Both the position numbers and the translations under genes were made by a program. Below the pieces are notes generated by a model. It saw only the letters and a program-made list of their open reading frames with translations, had not been told where the DNA came from and ran no database searches. From Gonapodya prolifera JEL478 (taxonomy: Eukaryota > Monoblepharomycota > Monoblepharidomycetes > Monoblepharidales > Gonapodyaceae): a stretch of 64,000 nucleotides of DNA. Every line of letters starts with the position of its first letter. The stretch's first letter is position 1. Shown here piece by piece: positions 24,501 through 38,258 of the stretch. The stretch covers positions 118,161-182,160 of the forward strand of contig KQ965833.1 in the NCBI GenBank assembly GCA_001574975.1, in the 5' to 3' direction.

Positions 24501-25869
24501 ATTTTACTTGTTTCCGTACCTTCGACGTCAGGGAACGATATCGGTGCTGAGGGAGCACGCTCTATTGCTGACGCCATCAAAATGAACTGTACCCTTACTA
24601 GTTTGTCTCTTAAAAGTGAGTGTAGACAAATCATTGTGAATTTACTTGCTCATGAATGTTTGTCTGTTCCCATGTGATAGGGAACCAAATCGGCGATGAG
24701 GGTGCAAGTGCAATTGCTGATGCCCTCAAAGTCAACGCGAAGTTGACTGAACTGAATCTTAGTTGTGAGTGGGGAAACGTCGAATCTTTACTGACGTTGG
24801 ACGTGACTGGTTGACTGACCATGCTTTGAATTGAACAGGGAACAAAATTGGTGCTGCGGGAGCGGGTGCTATCTCTGAAGCTCTCAAAGTTAACAAAACT
24901 CTCACCACATTGATCCTTTATAGTGAGTGCGAAAACGTCATTGTTTTCGATTTTGACTTGACTTTAGGAGCTCAATGACTGATTGGACCATGTTTACCAT
25001 GTGAAAGGGAATGACACTGGTACAGATGGGTCGCGTGCTATCAAGGAAGCTCTCAGAGTTAACACGACACTGACCACTTTGAATCTTTCCAGCACTGGCT
25101 TCCGTGAGTGTGGAAACATCATTAGCTTCGTTGCCATGATCGTTTGACTGTAGCGCGCTGTTCACTATCGCAGGGAACAAGATTGGCAACAAAGGCACCC
25201 TTGAAATTGCGGAAGCCCTCAGATTCAACAAGACGCTGACTAATTTGGATCTTTCCGGTGAGTCTGAAAACGACGTGCTTATTAATTTGAATTGCCGTTG
25301 GGCCTTGAACGAGTGAAGGGTGGACTGGCCTATGTTATTTCAGGGAACGGCATTAATGCTGATGGGGCCCATGCTATTGCCGAAGCACTTAAAGTCAATG
25401 CAGCGCTGACTACTCTGTATCTGGAGGGTGAGTATTGAAACGACAGCCAGTCCTCTTTGATTTGGCGATTCCTCAATATGTTTGCCGTGTCACAGAAAAC
25501 AAAATTGGGAATGATGAGGCACGAGCTATTGCTGAAGCCCTCAAAGTCAACAAGGTGCTGTCCACTTTAATTATTTCAGGTGAGTGTGGAAACAATTTGT
25601 AATTAATTTGGTATTGGGTCGTGTTGGCTGATACCTGTTTATCGCGCGACAGTGAACAAGATTGGCGATGATGGGGCGCGTGCTATCGCCGAAAGTCTCG
25701 AAGTAAACACAACGCTGACTGCATTGAATTTGGAGTGTAAGTGTGATCAGGGACAAGCATGCCGCGCTTTGGATTCGATTTGACTTGCAACTTAGCAAAC
25801 CCAATCAGTGATACCCAGAAAGCTGCACTATGTGCTCTTGCAACTATCAGTCGAACGGTGAAAGTGTAA
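21581..25869 (+). CDS. Protein kinase - Sel1 repeat - RI-type leucine-rich repeat fusion
   Basis: Fifteen exons join in phase to 1104 residues: 21581-22162, 22220-22423, 22480-22797, 22863-23065, 23122-24287, then nine LRR exons at 24358, 24532, 24681, 24839, 25008, 25174, 25344, 25496 and 25653, and the end exon 25796-25869. The kinase (TKL-like) shows LGSGGYGSVYRG, VALKQV, a ~105-residue insert rich in ETR/FAD repeats, HTDLKSGN (HRD with Thr), DFG and LPPE. A 56-nt intron leads into about eight Sel1/TPR-like repeats (ALQWYNRAAELGHLEAQYEF and similar). Each LRR exon codes one 28-residue ribonuclease-inhibitor-type repeat (N-x-I-G-x-x-G-A-x-A-I-A-E-A-L-K-V-N). A sensing or scaffolding kinase is inferred. 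An alternative start is 21656. Confidence 0.9.
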
Positions 25870-26144
25870 CTAACTCGCTAACGTTATCTATACGTATTTA
25901 TTTCGATAATGCTTAGCATTTGTGGTCAAGCAGGGATGGAGAATCACGCTAGTATCTGATCTCATGCTGAAAAGCAGAATCTATCTTGTGTTGCAGTGTT
26001 TCTGTGCCCGTCAGCTCGACGATCAGTCTCACAAGACTTGTGACAACGGAGTTTGGGGTGGTACGACGTTGTGGAGGTCGTCAATGTCAGTATACATTCG
26101 CATATTTTGTTTCACACAGAATAGTTAAAAACGTGATTTCTACA
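25870..26144. other. Convergent intergenic gap
   Basis: The 3' flanks of the kinase-Sel1-LRR gene (plus) and of sulfhydrylase copy B (minus) meet here. No gene seen. Confidence 0.6.
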
Positions 26145-28789
<2,645 letters not shown>

Positions 28790-28893
28790 GCTGCAAACTT
28801 GTTCATAGTGGACGGCTAAATTATGACTCCAAATTTCACTGGAGGATAAGTGTAGTTACATTACAATGTACTGTGAAAACAACTCATGTGCGA

Positions 28894-29760
28894 CTACTCA
28901 TCCAAATCAAACGATAAAAGCTTCTTGCTCTTCTTTGCACCCGACCCAGCCTTGCCCGCACCCTTTTGCGCACCGTCCGCATTGTCCTCCGACGCAGGCC
29001 GCTTCAGCGTCGGTCGTTTTTCATCTTTCTCGCGCGTCGATGTGGGTTTCTTGAAGACCATTTTAGTTTGAGGGTCGCTGGACGTGTCGGTGTCGTCTTT
29101 GGGGTTCGCCGGGTCCTTGCTTTTCGACGAAGGCCGTTTGGACCCCAAGATGCTTGATGACGATTTGGAGGGACGGCTTCCTTCCGTCATTTCTGAGAGT
29201 TGTGAGGAGGGAGGGATGGAATCAATTAGTCAAACGTTGTCCCGTGGCTCCACTGATCCTCCGAGAGATCCTCCCTCGCATCACATAAAACGATAGGACT
29301 CAATACGTGTGGGTAACTCACTAGCACCCCCCCCGAGGAGTTTTTCCACTTCATCTTGTGTCAAACCCCCGACATCGTCCGCCACGAGAGGCTTTTCGTC
29401 ATCAGGAACCGGTCTTGATGGTCCCTCAGCTTCGTCATCCTCAGCGTCAAAATCAGGTCTCTCAATCCCCGCTATTCGCGCTCTCTTGTCCTCAATCGTC
29501 GGTCCTGCCGGCGATAGCCCCACGATATCCTGAAGGAACTTGGGCCTTTGGTACTCAAACGTAAGCCCTTGCCGAAACTGGTAGTTGCTCTTCTTGTCCG
29601 AGCCTCCGCCGCCGTCTCGACCTCCAGAGTTCTGGCCACCAGACCCTCCAAACCCCGACGGACCACTTCGCGGGCCATCATCGTCCCAGTCATTGAAATC
29701 GCGACGAACTCGTCCCCGTCCCCGCCCGCCGCGGCGAGAGTTGTGCTCGTATTCGTCCAT
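28894..29760 (-). CDS. DUF4604 (KIAA1143-like) protein
   Basis: Two exons, 29322-29760 and 28894-29192, code 245 residues. After an RGG/Gly-rich start (RRGGRGRGRVRRD) the segment LTFEYQRPKFLQDI...PTIEDKR matches the conserved N-terminal core of KIAA1143/DUF4604 proteins (Y-x-R-P-x-P-x-F-L...GPTVExKR). The C-terminus LLSFDLDE matches the conserved LLSFDxDE end. The middle is acidic and Ser/Lys-rich, probably disordered. The biochemical role of this family is not established; nuclear location is likely. It is divergently transcribed from UTP7 with only 87 bp between start codons, so the two share a promoter region. Confidence 0.8.
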
Positions 29761-29847
29761 GGAATTACAATGAATTGAAGGACGGTGTGACACCCTGCAC
29801 AAAGATTAGCCTACTTTGGTCTGTCCACGGCTTTCTCCTCTCTCACA
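29761..29847. promoter_or_regulatory. Short bidirectional promoter between DUF4604 gene and UTP7
   Basis: Only 87 bp separate the two divergent start codons, so both genes must be driven from this segment or from within each other. No TATA box is visible. The segment includes CTACTTTGGTC and a pyrimidine-rich CTTTCTCCTCTCTCACA tract just before the UTP7 start. Confidence 0.6.
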
Positions 29848-31986
29848 ATGGATCACTCGAAATCGCTGGACGAGGGGAAGAACGGAAAGGGCCAGAAGAA
29901 GGGAGGCAGAGACAATCTGCCAAAGGTACCGAAGGAACTGCTGGACAAGTATGCCAGGTCCGAGAATGGAGGAAAGATCAAGCGAGTGAGTGAGTGTTCC
30001 CCTTGCGATATCCGATTCGCCATCTCCGTTGCTAATTGCCGCTCTTTGCCCTCCGCTGCTCTGCTCTGCTCGGGTGCCTCGTTACTCAAAGTCTGCCACG
30101 GACAAGAAGCTCTCCGGGAACCTGAAGCGCTTACAGCACCAGACGGATGAAGCCGTCGCGTCGGCCGCTCGCGCCGAAGCGCTTTTGCCCGAAGAAGTCG
30201 GGTTCTTGGTCGCGGAGGGGATGGAGAAGACGTACAAGTTTTCGCAGCAGGAGATAAGGGAGAATGTCGACCTCAACACTTCGGCAAAGGTCAGTAGCAA
30301 GTCCTTCGGGACTTCTTGGGACCACAAAGGTGTATCACTGCGACGGAAACTCTGATGAAGATGATACGCTACTCGTTTTCGTCACCGGCCTGACACCTGC
30401 ACCGCTGCCAGAACTGCGAGCTCAAACTGGACCAGTTCGGACCATACAAAATCGACTACACCCGGAACGGAAAGTAAGCATCCCCCTTAATCCTCTCCTA
30501 CCATCCGATTTCACCTCACCGACCTCCCTTGCCCTAGATTCCTCGTCATAGCTGGCCGCAAAGGCCACCTCGCCTCCTTCGACTGGCAAAAGGGCCGCCT
30601 GGCGTTCGAAATCCACCTCAAAGAAACCCTCCGGGACGTGTGCTACCTCCACAACGAGAGCATGCTGGCCGTGGCGCAGAAAAAGCACTTGTATGTCTAC
30701 GACAAGACAGGGGCGGAGCTGCATTCGATGAGGAAGCATATCGACGTGGAGCGGTTGGAGTTTTTGTCGTATCACTTCTTGTTGGCGTCGGTGGTGAGTG
30801 ATGGAGGCGGTCGAGATCCCTTCCCTCAGCGCTCGTTCAACCCCTCGTCCAAACTCCAACCCAACCCCAGGGCAACTCCGGCTACCTCCGCTACCAAGAC
30901 ACGTCCACTGGCGCCTTTGTCGCCGAACTTCGCACCAAGCTTGGCCGGTGCGAAGTCATGGCTCAGAACCCTTACAACGCTGTCATGAACCTCGGCCACT
31001 CCAACGGGGTCGTCACCATGTGGGCGCCATCGGTGCAAACGCCGCTCGTTAAAATGCTGTGTCATAGGGGACCTGTTAAGGCGGTGGCGGTGGATAAGGG
31101 AGGATAGTGAGTGGAATATTTTTGAGCGGATCAGGGTGAAATGGTACTGACGAAGAGTGATGACTAGCTACATGGCTACTGCTGGTCTTGACGCCCAGCT
31201 TAAAATCTGGGACGTGCGCACCTTCAAACCCGTCCACGAGTACTTCACTCCCACCCCCGCAGAAACCCTCTCCATCAGTCACACGGGCCTGCTTGCTGTG
31301 GGATACGGACCCCATGTCGCCGTAAGTTTATCAGTCCTTGGCTGTAACTTGTCACCTTGTGGCTCACCGCCCTCCGTCTAGATCTGGAAAGACGTCTTCA
31401 AAACCAAGGAAAAGTCACCCTACATGACACACCTCATCCCCTCCCAATCCGTGACCCGCGCGCGCTATGCCCCTTCGAGGACGTCCTCGGAATCTCCCAC
31501 ACGGGCGGCTTTTCATCGCTCATCGTCCCCGGCGCGGGCGAACCCAACTTCGACGCGCTGGAAGCGAACCCCTACGAGACGGCCAAGCAGCGCAAGGAGC
31601 GCGAGGTGCGGCAGCTGCTGGATAAGTTGCAGCCCGATATGATCACGCTGAACCCGGACTTCATCGGCGGGGTGGAGCGAAGTGCGGGGGAGATGCAGAA
31701 GGAGGAGCGCAAGATTGCGTTTGAGGCGAATCACGCAAAGGAAGGGACCGTGTACACGCCTTTTGCGAAGAAGAGGGGGAAGGCGTCCAAGTTAAAGCGG
31801 TACTTGAATGGACAGAGCAATGTGATTGATGGGAAGAGGGAGGCGTTGAGGGAGAAGCTCGAGACGGAGAGGAAGGAGCGCGAGATGGCCAAGAAGAGGG
31901 AGGAGCAGCGGAAGAGGACGGGGAAGGACGCGGAAGAAGTGGACGTATTCCAGAGGTTTGCGAATAACAAGAGGAAGCGAGTGTGA
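29848..31986 (+). CDS. UTP7: UTP7 / WDR46, SSU processome WD-repeat protein (one frame break)
   Basis: Exons 29848-29985, 30092-30289, 30412-30473, 30538-30793, 30871-31106, 31168-31321 and 31382-31986. Utp7 is a WD40 component of the small-subunit processome needed for early 18S rRNA maturation in the nucleolus. Hallmarks: [18 protein letters not shown], blades such as [17 protein letters not shown], the family-specific [13 protein letters not shown] and [18 protein letters not shown], and a Lys/Arg-rich tail ending FANNKRKRV. In the last exon the frame shifts by one base at the C run 31470-31473: the upstream frame reads VTRARYAP and the downstream frame reads FEDVLG, so one C is missing. 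Since the gene is essential in yeast, a consensus error is more likely than a real lesion. Confidence 0.93.
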
Positions 31987-32306
31987 ACGGCAGGGCAGGG
32001 TGGTTGGCTTGCAGATCTCTGGCTTCGTGGGATGTATGTACCATTCGCATCGTACTTTTAAAATCTAAAAATTCATCGATCAAAACATGTCCTCGTCAAA
32101 CGTCTATGGCATTTTCACGTTGGGGAGACTACCCAGAGGCCTCCGTAATATTTTTTCCATGCTTTTTCTCAATTTTCTTTTCGGCCCACAGTGTGCGATC
32201 CGATAGTCAATTCAGATGGCATCGGGGAACAAAAAGTCGGCGAGTCTACAGAACCGTCAGGCGTTATTCGATATAGCTGACGGTACATCAAAGCACCTAT
32301 GTAAAC

Positions 32307-34748
32307 TCACTTCACTTGGCCCATGGGTCTCGCAGTCTCCTCGTCGCTACCTTGTACGAACCGCAGCTTGACTTCCTCCTTGGTTCCATCACGATACCGG
32401 TGAGCGTAAAAACAAGACGTCCCGAAGGGACACTGGCCATCCCCGTAGTTGAAATGGCGACATGGTATGGCGCTATCGCGTGACCTCGTTAGGGGAGATG
32501 CTGGGAGGCGCTACCAACCTAACACATACCCAAGTTTCGACTTGTAAAGCTCGACCGTCCGCCATTTATCGTCTCCCATGAGCCACACAGAAGACGGGGT
32601 CACAAACGGCGTGAAGACACGGCATAGGGGGCACGATTTGGATTCGTCCTGGGCGTTAGCTTGGCGCCATTGTCGGATACAAGTAATACAGAATGCTACG
32701 GGGAGGAGGGGATGACCAGTTAGGATGATTAGATGGCGAGCCAGAAAGTAAATGGGACACACCGTGATCGCAAAACATAAGCCCGAAGCGAGGGTCGCGT
32801 TTGAGCGAGACTATTGTACAAGAGCAAGGAGTGAAACCACATGAAAGAGAAGGAAAAGAGGGCATAGCTTCATACCTGTCTCAAAACAAACTCCGCACTC
32901 CACATCTGCACTTTCTTCCACAGCTCTTCGATCTGAGTCTCTTTCCATCGCCCTTCGCGTGCACTCATCGATGTGCTCTATGAGGTGGGAGTAAAACATG
33001 GATGAGAAAGTGAGACCGAATACACCAGATGCAACCCTCACCTTGGTGGGTTTCGGCGCTCTCGTGAGGATGGAGAACAAACTTCCCACACGAAGGACAT
33101 GGAAGGCCATGGAGGTACTGACAGTTTTGGTACCGACAGGAGCCCGCCGCCGCGAAAGGGCAGAGCTGATATATGAGGTTATGGTCAAATACTGAGGACG
33201 ATCGATTGGCTCCCAGCACCGTACTCACAGGTTCAAGCGACCCATTTCCAAAGGTCTCCGATAGACCTCTCCTCGGATCCGCAGAGGGTGGCAGCCCTCT
33301 CCCGGCCGCTGCCGAGTAAGAAATGGTGGACAAGATTCCGTTACTCGGAACCCTATGGAAGTTTGGCGGCGTCTTCTCCCTTTTCGGACTTCCTACCGCC
33401 CGATCAAATCTTTCCCTTTGATACTCCCTCTCCATCTCCATCTCGAACAAGTCATCCCCGCTCGCAGCAGCGGCCCCAACGAGAGCTCGCGCAAGCATCG
33501 AGTTGGAGGGCGGGGTGCTCACTCGCTGGATCTCTGCACCTCTCATGTACGGTGATCCGACGGGCGATCCTCGAGGAGAACCGCGCGCATCCGTAGGGTG
33601 ATGGGATAGTCCAACGAAAGGTATTCCTCGGGAGCCTGGGCTGGATACGACGACGCCGTCTTCTGGGAGGGATCGTCCGTACATTCGGAGGGGATCGTCG
33701 ACGATGCGACCGGGTGCGAAGGAGTGGGCTTGGCGCGGGGCGGCGGCCATTCCGCGGCGGAGGGGTAAATCGAGGGGTCCCAACTGTGACGCAGAAGGAG
33801 ACCGAGCAATAGGATAAACAACCCCGTTGGAGGAAGGAAGTGGAATCCGCATAGGTCCATCAGGATGCCCCGTCGGTGTCCGGTGTCCACCGTTCTCACG
33901 AAGCTGAAGTTGCTCCAAAGGTGTAAGCAGGTCCGAAAGGGAGGAGGGTAGCAGAGAGGCCGGTGATCCGTTTATCGGATCATCAGAGTGACGAGGGGGG
34001 CGCGAAGCTACAGCGACTGGTTCCGAGCGGGAGAACCCACCATCAGGTACCCGAGGAGGGGAAGTTGCAAATTGTCCTTGAATGTGATTCATATTCGGTA
34101 TCGGCGACGGGGGTGAAGAAAAGAGAGCAGACGATCTCGCGCCAATAGATATTAATCGATTGACAGCATTTGCCTCCAGGTCGGAACGATCGCCTCGACG
34201 GTTCTTGCGTTTTATGTCTCCATCGACAGGGATTATGTGGAGCAGAGCGCAGTTGGCACCATATTTGCAGTTCCCCTGGACAAAATCTTCGCGGCGAATC
34301 AGTGAAGGGAGACTGCAGGGGGGTTTGGCGATAATGTTCTCACATTTGCATATGATGGTGGCCTCCGGTTCCTCGTGACTAAACGCGCATGCACGTCCCG
34401 CTGTACACCGCCCCTGATGAAAAAATTTACAAGGGACATGTCGTACAGACGCTCCTACGGAACATGGAACATCTCGTCAGCTCGACACTCGCCCTTGTTT
34501 CGCAAAGCCTACCCACCCTTTTCCTCAGCTTCCCTCGACGTTCGAGGAGCGCCACGGCCCGCCGCGCCAGGATGTGGTACAGCGGCCCTCCCTCTTGCCG
34601 AAATAGCGCCCCTGGGTCGCTCTTGTGCCCTGTTGAGAACTTGTCTAGGGAACGACGGTCCCACCTGCTGGAAGCCGCCGTCGTCCAGGGGAGGTGATCG
34701 GGGAAATGAGGGAGCTGCGTTTGATGTAGGGTATGGTGCTGAAGGCAT
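32307..34748 (-). CDS. Makorin-like E3 ubiquitin ligase
   Basis: Six exons in phase: 34517-34748, 33042-34454, 32876-32977, 32763-32810, 32530-32695, 32307-32472; 708 residues. The order fits makorin: CCCH finger 1 (CKFFHQGRCTAGRACAFSH), a second CCCH-like site (NCKYGANCALLH), a third after a long Ser/Pro-rich spacer (LCPFAAAGSCRYQNCQYLH) followed by PCPSCGKFVLHP, a RING finger (ECGVCFETV...HAFCITCIRQW...CPLCR), and a last CCCH (CRHFNYGDGQCPFGTSCFYAH) with the makorin signature YRDGTKEE. Makorins attach ubiquitin and bind RNA. At 708 residues it is longer than animal makorins (~450-500) because of a ~280-residue low-complexity linker between fingers 2 and 3. The start at 34748 is the first ATG of the exon that splices in frame. 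Confidence 0.9.
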
Positions 34749-35033
34749 GAGAAGTTGGAAACCGCCGTCTTTGGAGGAGCAGGGGGTGCGTTGGGGGAGA
34801 TGGAAGCTCTTCGATTACAACAAAGAAAACTCGATCTCCGACAACTCTCTTTCACTCACAGTTCGGATCTGACATTGGCCCCATTTCTTCCATCATGGCC
34901 ATCGGTTTAGAAACGGACGTGGTCAGAAGTGGGTCTTTTTTTCTCGGCATATGTTATCTTTGATAGGGAGGGAGGCTCTGCTCCACAATCGCTGGTCCAA
35001 AACCCATTTCAGGAATGTTGCACCAGAACAAGT

Positions 35034-36332
35034 TTATTCACTGATTTGCCAGGCTAATGTACGACCAGCCCAAAATGGAACAACCGCCCTTCTGACACCA
35101 TCATCATCGACAAATTTAAATTCTTCTTCAACTGCGCGAGGATGCTTCTTCAACGTCATCGTAGCCGAAACGTCCCGTTCAAGAGTCAAACCGTAGAATG
35201 CACGACCGTTCTCACATGCGAATCTGGAAAGTTGGTTGAGAGCCCCGAAACTATCCAACACCGACGCGAGGTACTCGGCAGTATGTGGTGTGGTGAACAC
35301 GCCAGCATGCGCATGAGCTGTTTCTTTGGTGTGGCGAGGGTGAGGTGCGGAATCAGTGCCCATGAAAAAGCGCGGATGACCTTCAAGTAGAATGGGAAGA
35401 AACGGCAAGTCAAGGGACTACAACACGGCAACATTATCCAAAACAGGCAAACGAAAGGCTCAGATACCGTCGTAGAAGGAAATTTGTTCTCCATCATTAT
35501 ACAGAGTTAACCAATTCCGTTTGACATCACCGCCCAAAACAGAAGATCCCGTTTCCCGGATGCCTTCAAAACGTACCTTCTTTAACAACTTGCCGAAGCG
35601 CGTCTCGATCACTTGGCAACTTCGCGACGGGCTTGCAGAAATGATGGTTCTGACCTGCCCAATCGTCGACGACAAGATCCAAGTGGTGCACTGTGATAGA
35701 GCATCCAACTGTCGGTCCAAGAGACTTGACACATTCCACCGCTGCCTCCGTGGTGGCATGCTCCAGGACTATTCTCAGCCGTGGGAAGTCCTCGTGCAGT
35801 TTGACTAAATGCTGCAAGAAGCGTTCCTCTGCGTTGAGAATGGTAACACCTCGAGCGTGGTCAGAAGGAATCTCGCCGTGAAGGTTGAGAACCAGACCAC
35901 ATTCCTCCATCGCCTTGAACACGGGGTAGTAGGTCTCATACGATTCGATGCCCGAGTCCGAGTTTGTGGTGACTCCCCGAGGGTACGATTTCACACCTGT
36001 CAAACAGCGCCAGTAAGAAAAGGCTCGCAAGTTTCCACTGTTGCCAACGCACCCACCACGCCGGCCTCTTTGGCTTTCTTCACCTCCTCAACCGTCAATT
36101 CAGGAGTGAGATAGAGTGTCATTAAAAGCTGGACTCCAGGTGCCAGCTTCTCGAGATCCTTCTTGTACGAAATCGCCTGAGCTGTTGTCGTTATTGGGGG
36201 ACGGAGATTTGGCATGACCAGGGCGAGACCAACTCCCGACGATCGGACCATTGGTGCGACAAGTCCCATGAGCGAGCCTTGACGGAGATGAATGTGGAAG
36301 TCATCGAGAAGGGGGATTGTGATTGAAGCCAT
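35034..36332 (-). CDS. URA4: Dihydroorotase (type II), pyrimidine biosynthesis
   Basis: Three exons, 36053-36332, 35577-35996 and 35034-35380, give 348 residues, the normal size. The enzyme closes carbamoyl aspartate to dihydroorotate. Metal-binding and catalytic motifs are present: DDFHIHLRQG (HxH), VKSYPRGVTTNSDSGI (the metal-bridging carboxylated lysine), LNLHGE, VLEHATT and FMGTDSAPHPR (catalytic Asp). The sequence is of the monofunctional yeast URA4 / bacterial PyrC type rather than the CAD fusion. The first intron (36052 to 35997) is short; the second, about 196 nt, is longer than its neighbours. It is convergent with nothing; the CDK7-like gene begins 149 bp away on the opposite strand. 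Confidence 0.95.
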
Positions 36333-36480
36333 TGTGAAGAACAAAAACGAGGTGCCTGTGCGCACCCCCCTGAATTGACTGGTATTTTGTGAAGTTCCGG
36401 ACACTCCATTCTGCGAATGCCCATTCGAGAGAGCTTCGAGGAAGACCGAGAGAGCATTGCTGCATCTCAAGCCTCGCAGG

Positions 36481-38036
36481 ATGTCACCAATGACTCTATC
36501 AGAGACCGGTGGGGACCCTTGCATTCATCGGGCGAAAGCAAGAAGCGCTGAAAGTTTATCAGATATTCGAAGGACCAAAAAATCGGAGAAGGGAAATACG
36601 GAACTGTGTTTAGGGGAACTGACAGAGAGACGGGGCGAACTGTAGCCATAAAATCGTTCAAGGTGAGTCATCGTTGTGATATTCCATGGACATGTTGTGT
36701 CCGACGGTTTCTTATCGTATTGCAGGCCAATGATAGCTGGACTCATGGCTTACAGATGGTAAGTCTTCCGTGACCGAGTCTCCGTCATCGCCAAGAAGCA
36801 ACGCAATGAAACTACTGCTCAATCTCATTCATCTTCCTCTATCATCGACTACCACACGTGCTCGATGTACGACAATCGGAACCCCATAGGATGTTGTGCG
36901 AGAAATCAGAGCACTGAGGGAACTCCAGCATCCGAATATCATCCAACTTTTCGACGTCTATCCTGAAAAGTCCTCAATACACCTCGTATTGGAGTTTCTC
37001 CCGGCAGATTTGGAACAGATTATCAATTCTTCTCAATTGTTCAGCGGTCCGGACATCAAAGCGTGGATGTTGATGCTTCTCCGCGGTCTCTACCACCTCC
37101 ACCGCAACTACATGCTTCACAGAGTGGGTTGATATTCCCCGAACTCTGGCGCGAAAGAAGTATTAACGCATGATTCTAGGACCTGAAGCCGTCCAACCTT
37201 CTCCTTGCGACCAATGGCGAGCTCAAGATAGCGGACTTCGGTCTAGCGAGGGAGTTTGCCGAACCACTCACGGATCCCCGAAAGAGACCTATGACACCGC
37301 AAGTTGTCACCTTGTGAGTTGCTTGAGTATTTCCGACGCTTCACGTCGATGTAATTTTCAAGTAACTATCCGGCCGACAATATTGACGTGCGCGTGAAGA
37401 TGGTATCGCGCTCCCGAGCTTCTCATGGGTGCCCGCGAGTACGGTCCCGCTATCGATATTTGGGCTGCGGGGTGCATATTTGCAGAATTGTTCATTCGAC
37501 ACCCTTTCATTGCAAGCAAGAATAACACCGACCTCGGCCAACTTGATGAGATATTTCGTGCTCTTGGTACTCCCACAAAGGAAGAATGGCCAACTGTCGA
37601 AAATTTGCCCGGTCATCACACACAAGTGAGTTGCAGATGACCCCCACTTCATCGCTTGTCACTTCTGCTGTGGTTAATAATGTGGGGACTTAATGTAATG
37701 CTACCCAGAATCCAATCCCACGACCAGATCTTGGACCGTTAATGAAATCTGCTTCCGCCGATGCGATGGATCTCATGATGCAGATGCTCAGATATGACCC
37801 GCAACGTCGGATCACTGCTAAACAAGTGAGTGTATGAATCACAGTAAATGCATCTGTTACCTATCTTGTCTCTCCAGGCGTTGGAACATCCGTACTTTCG
37901 AAACACCCCAGCTCCGCGAGAACTTTCACTGCTGCCAAAGTTGCCAGTTCCAAATACTCCAACCTCAGAAGGCCTGGAAAAGAAGAGAAAGTTTGAAATG
38001 GATGAAGGTGAGAATATGAAGGCATCTGTGACATAG
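36481..38036 (+). CDS. CDK7: CDK7 / Kin28-like cyclin-dependent kinase (one frame break)
   Basis: Exons 36481-36662, 36726-36758, 36890-37123, 37180-37313, 37400-37625, 37709-37825 and 37878-38036. All kinase motifs are visible: [70 protein letters not shown] and [10 protein letters not shown]. The combination GxxxYGxxxDxWAxGCIxAEL with a Thr in the T-loop and a late ALEHPYF is closest to CDK7/Kin28, the TFIIH and CDK-activating kinase. The glycine loop is out of frame with the upstream start by one base at the A6 run 36577-36582; seven A would give [17 protein letters not shown]. The C-terminus might extend by a further spliced exon, since GTGAGA follows at 38007. Confidence 0.85.
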
Positions 38037-38258
38037 CACGTTTGCGGAGATATGAGAATATCTAATCTTCAGGTGATGGTGGAAGTACCGTGAATAACGT
38101 CCCGCACAGCCTTGCTCGGAAACTCTTCTGAGAACCTAATCTCAAACATGTACCATAATTAACTCATTCATTGTTCTGCAAAAGCATTTGGTTTTCGTTT
38201 CAGTACTCTGGCCCGCTTCGCAACCTCCTTCGCTCCACACCGGTGACGCTTCTCAGTG

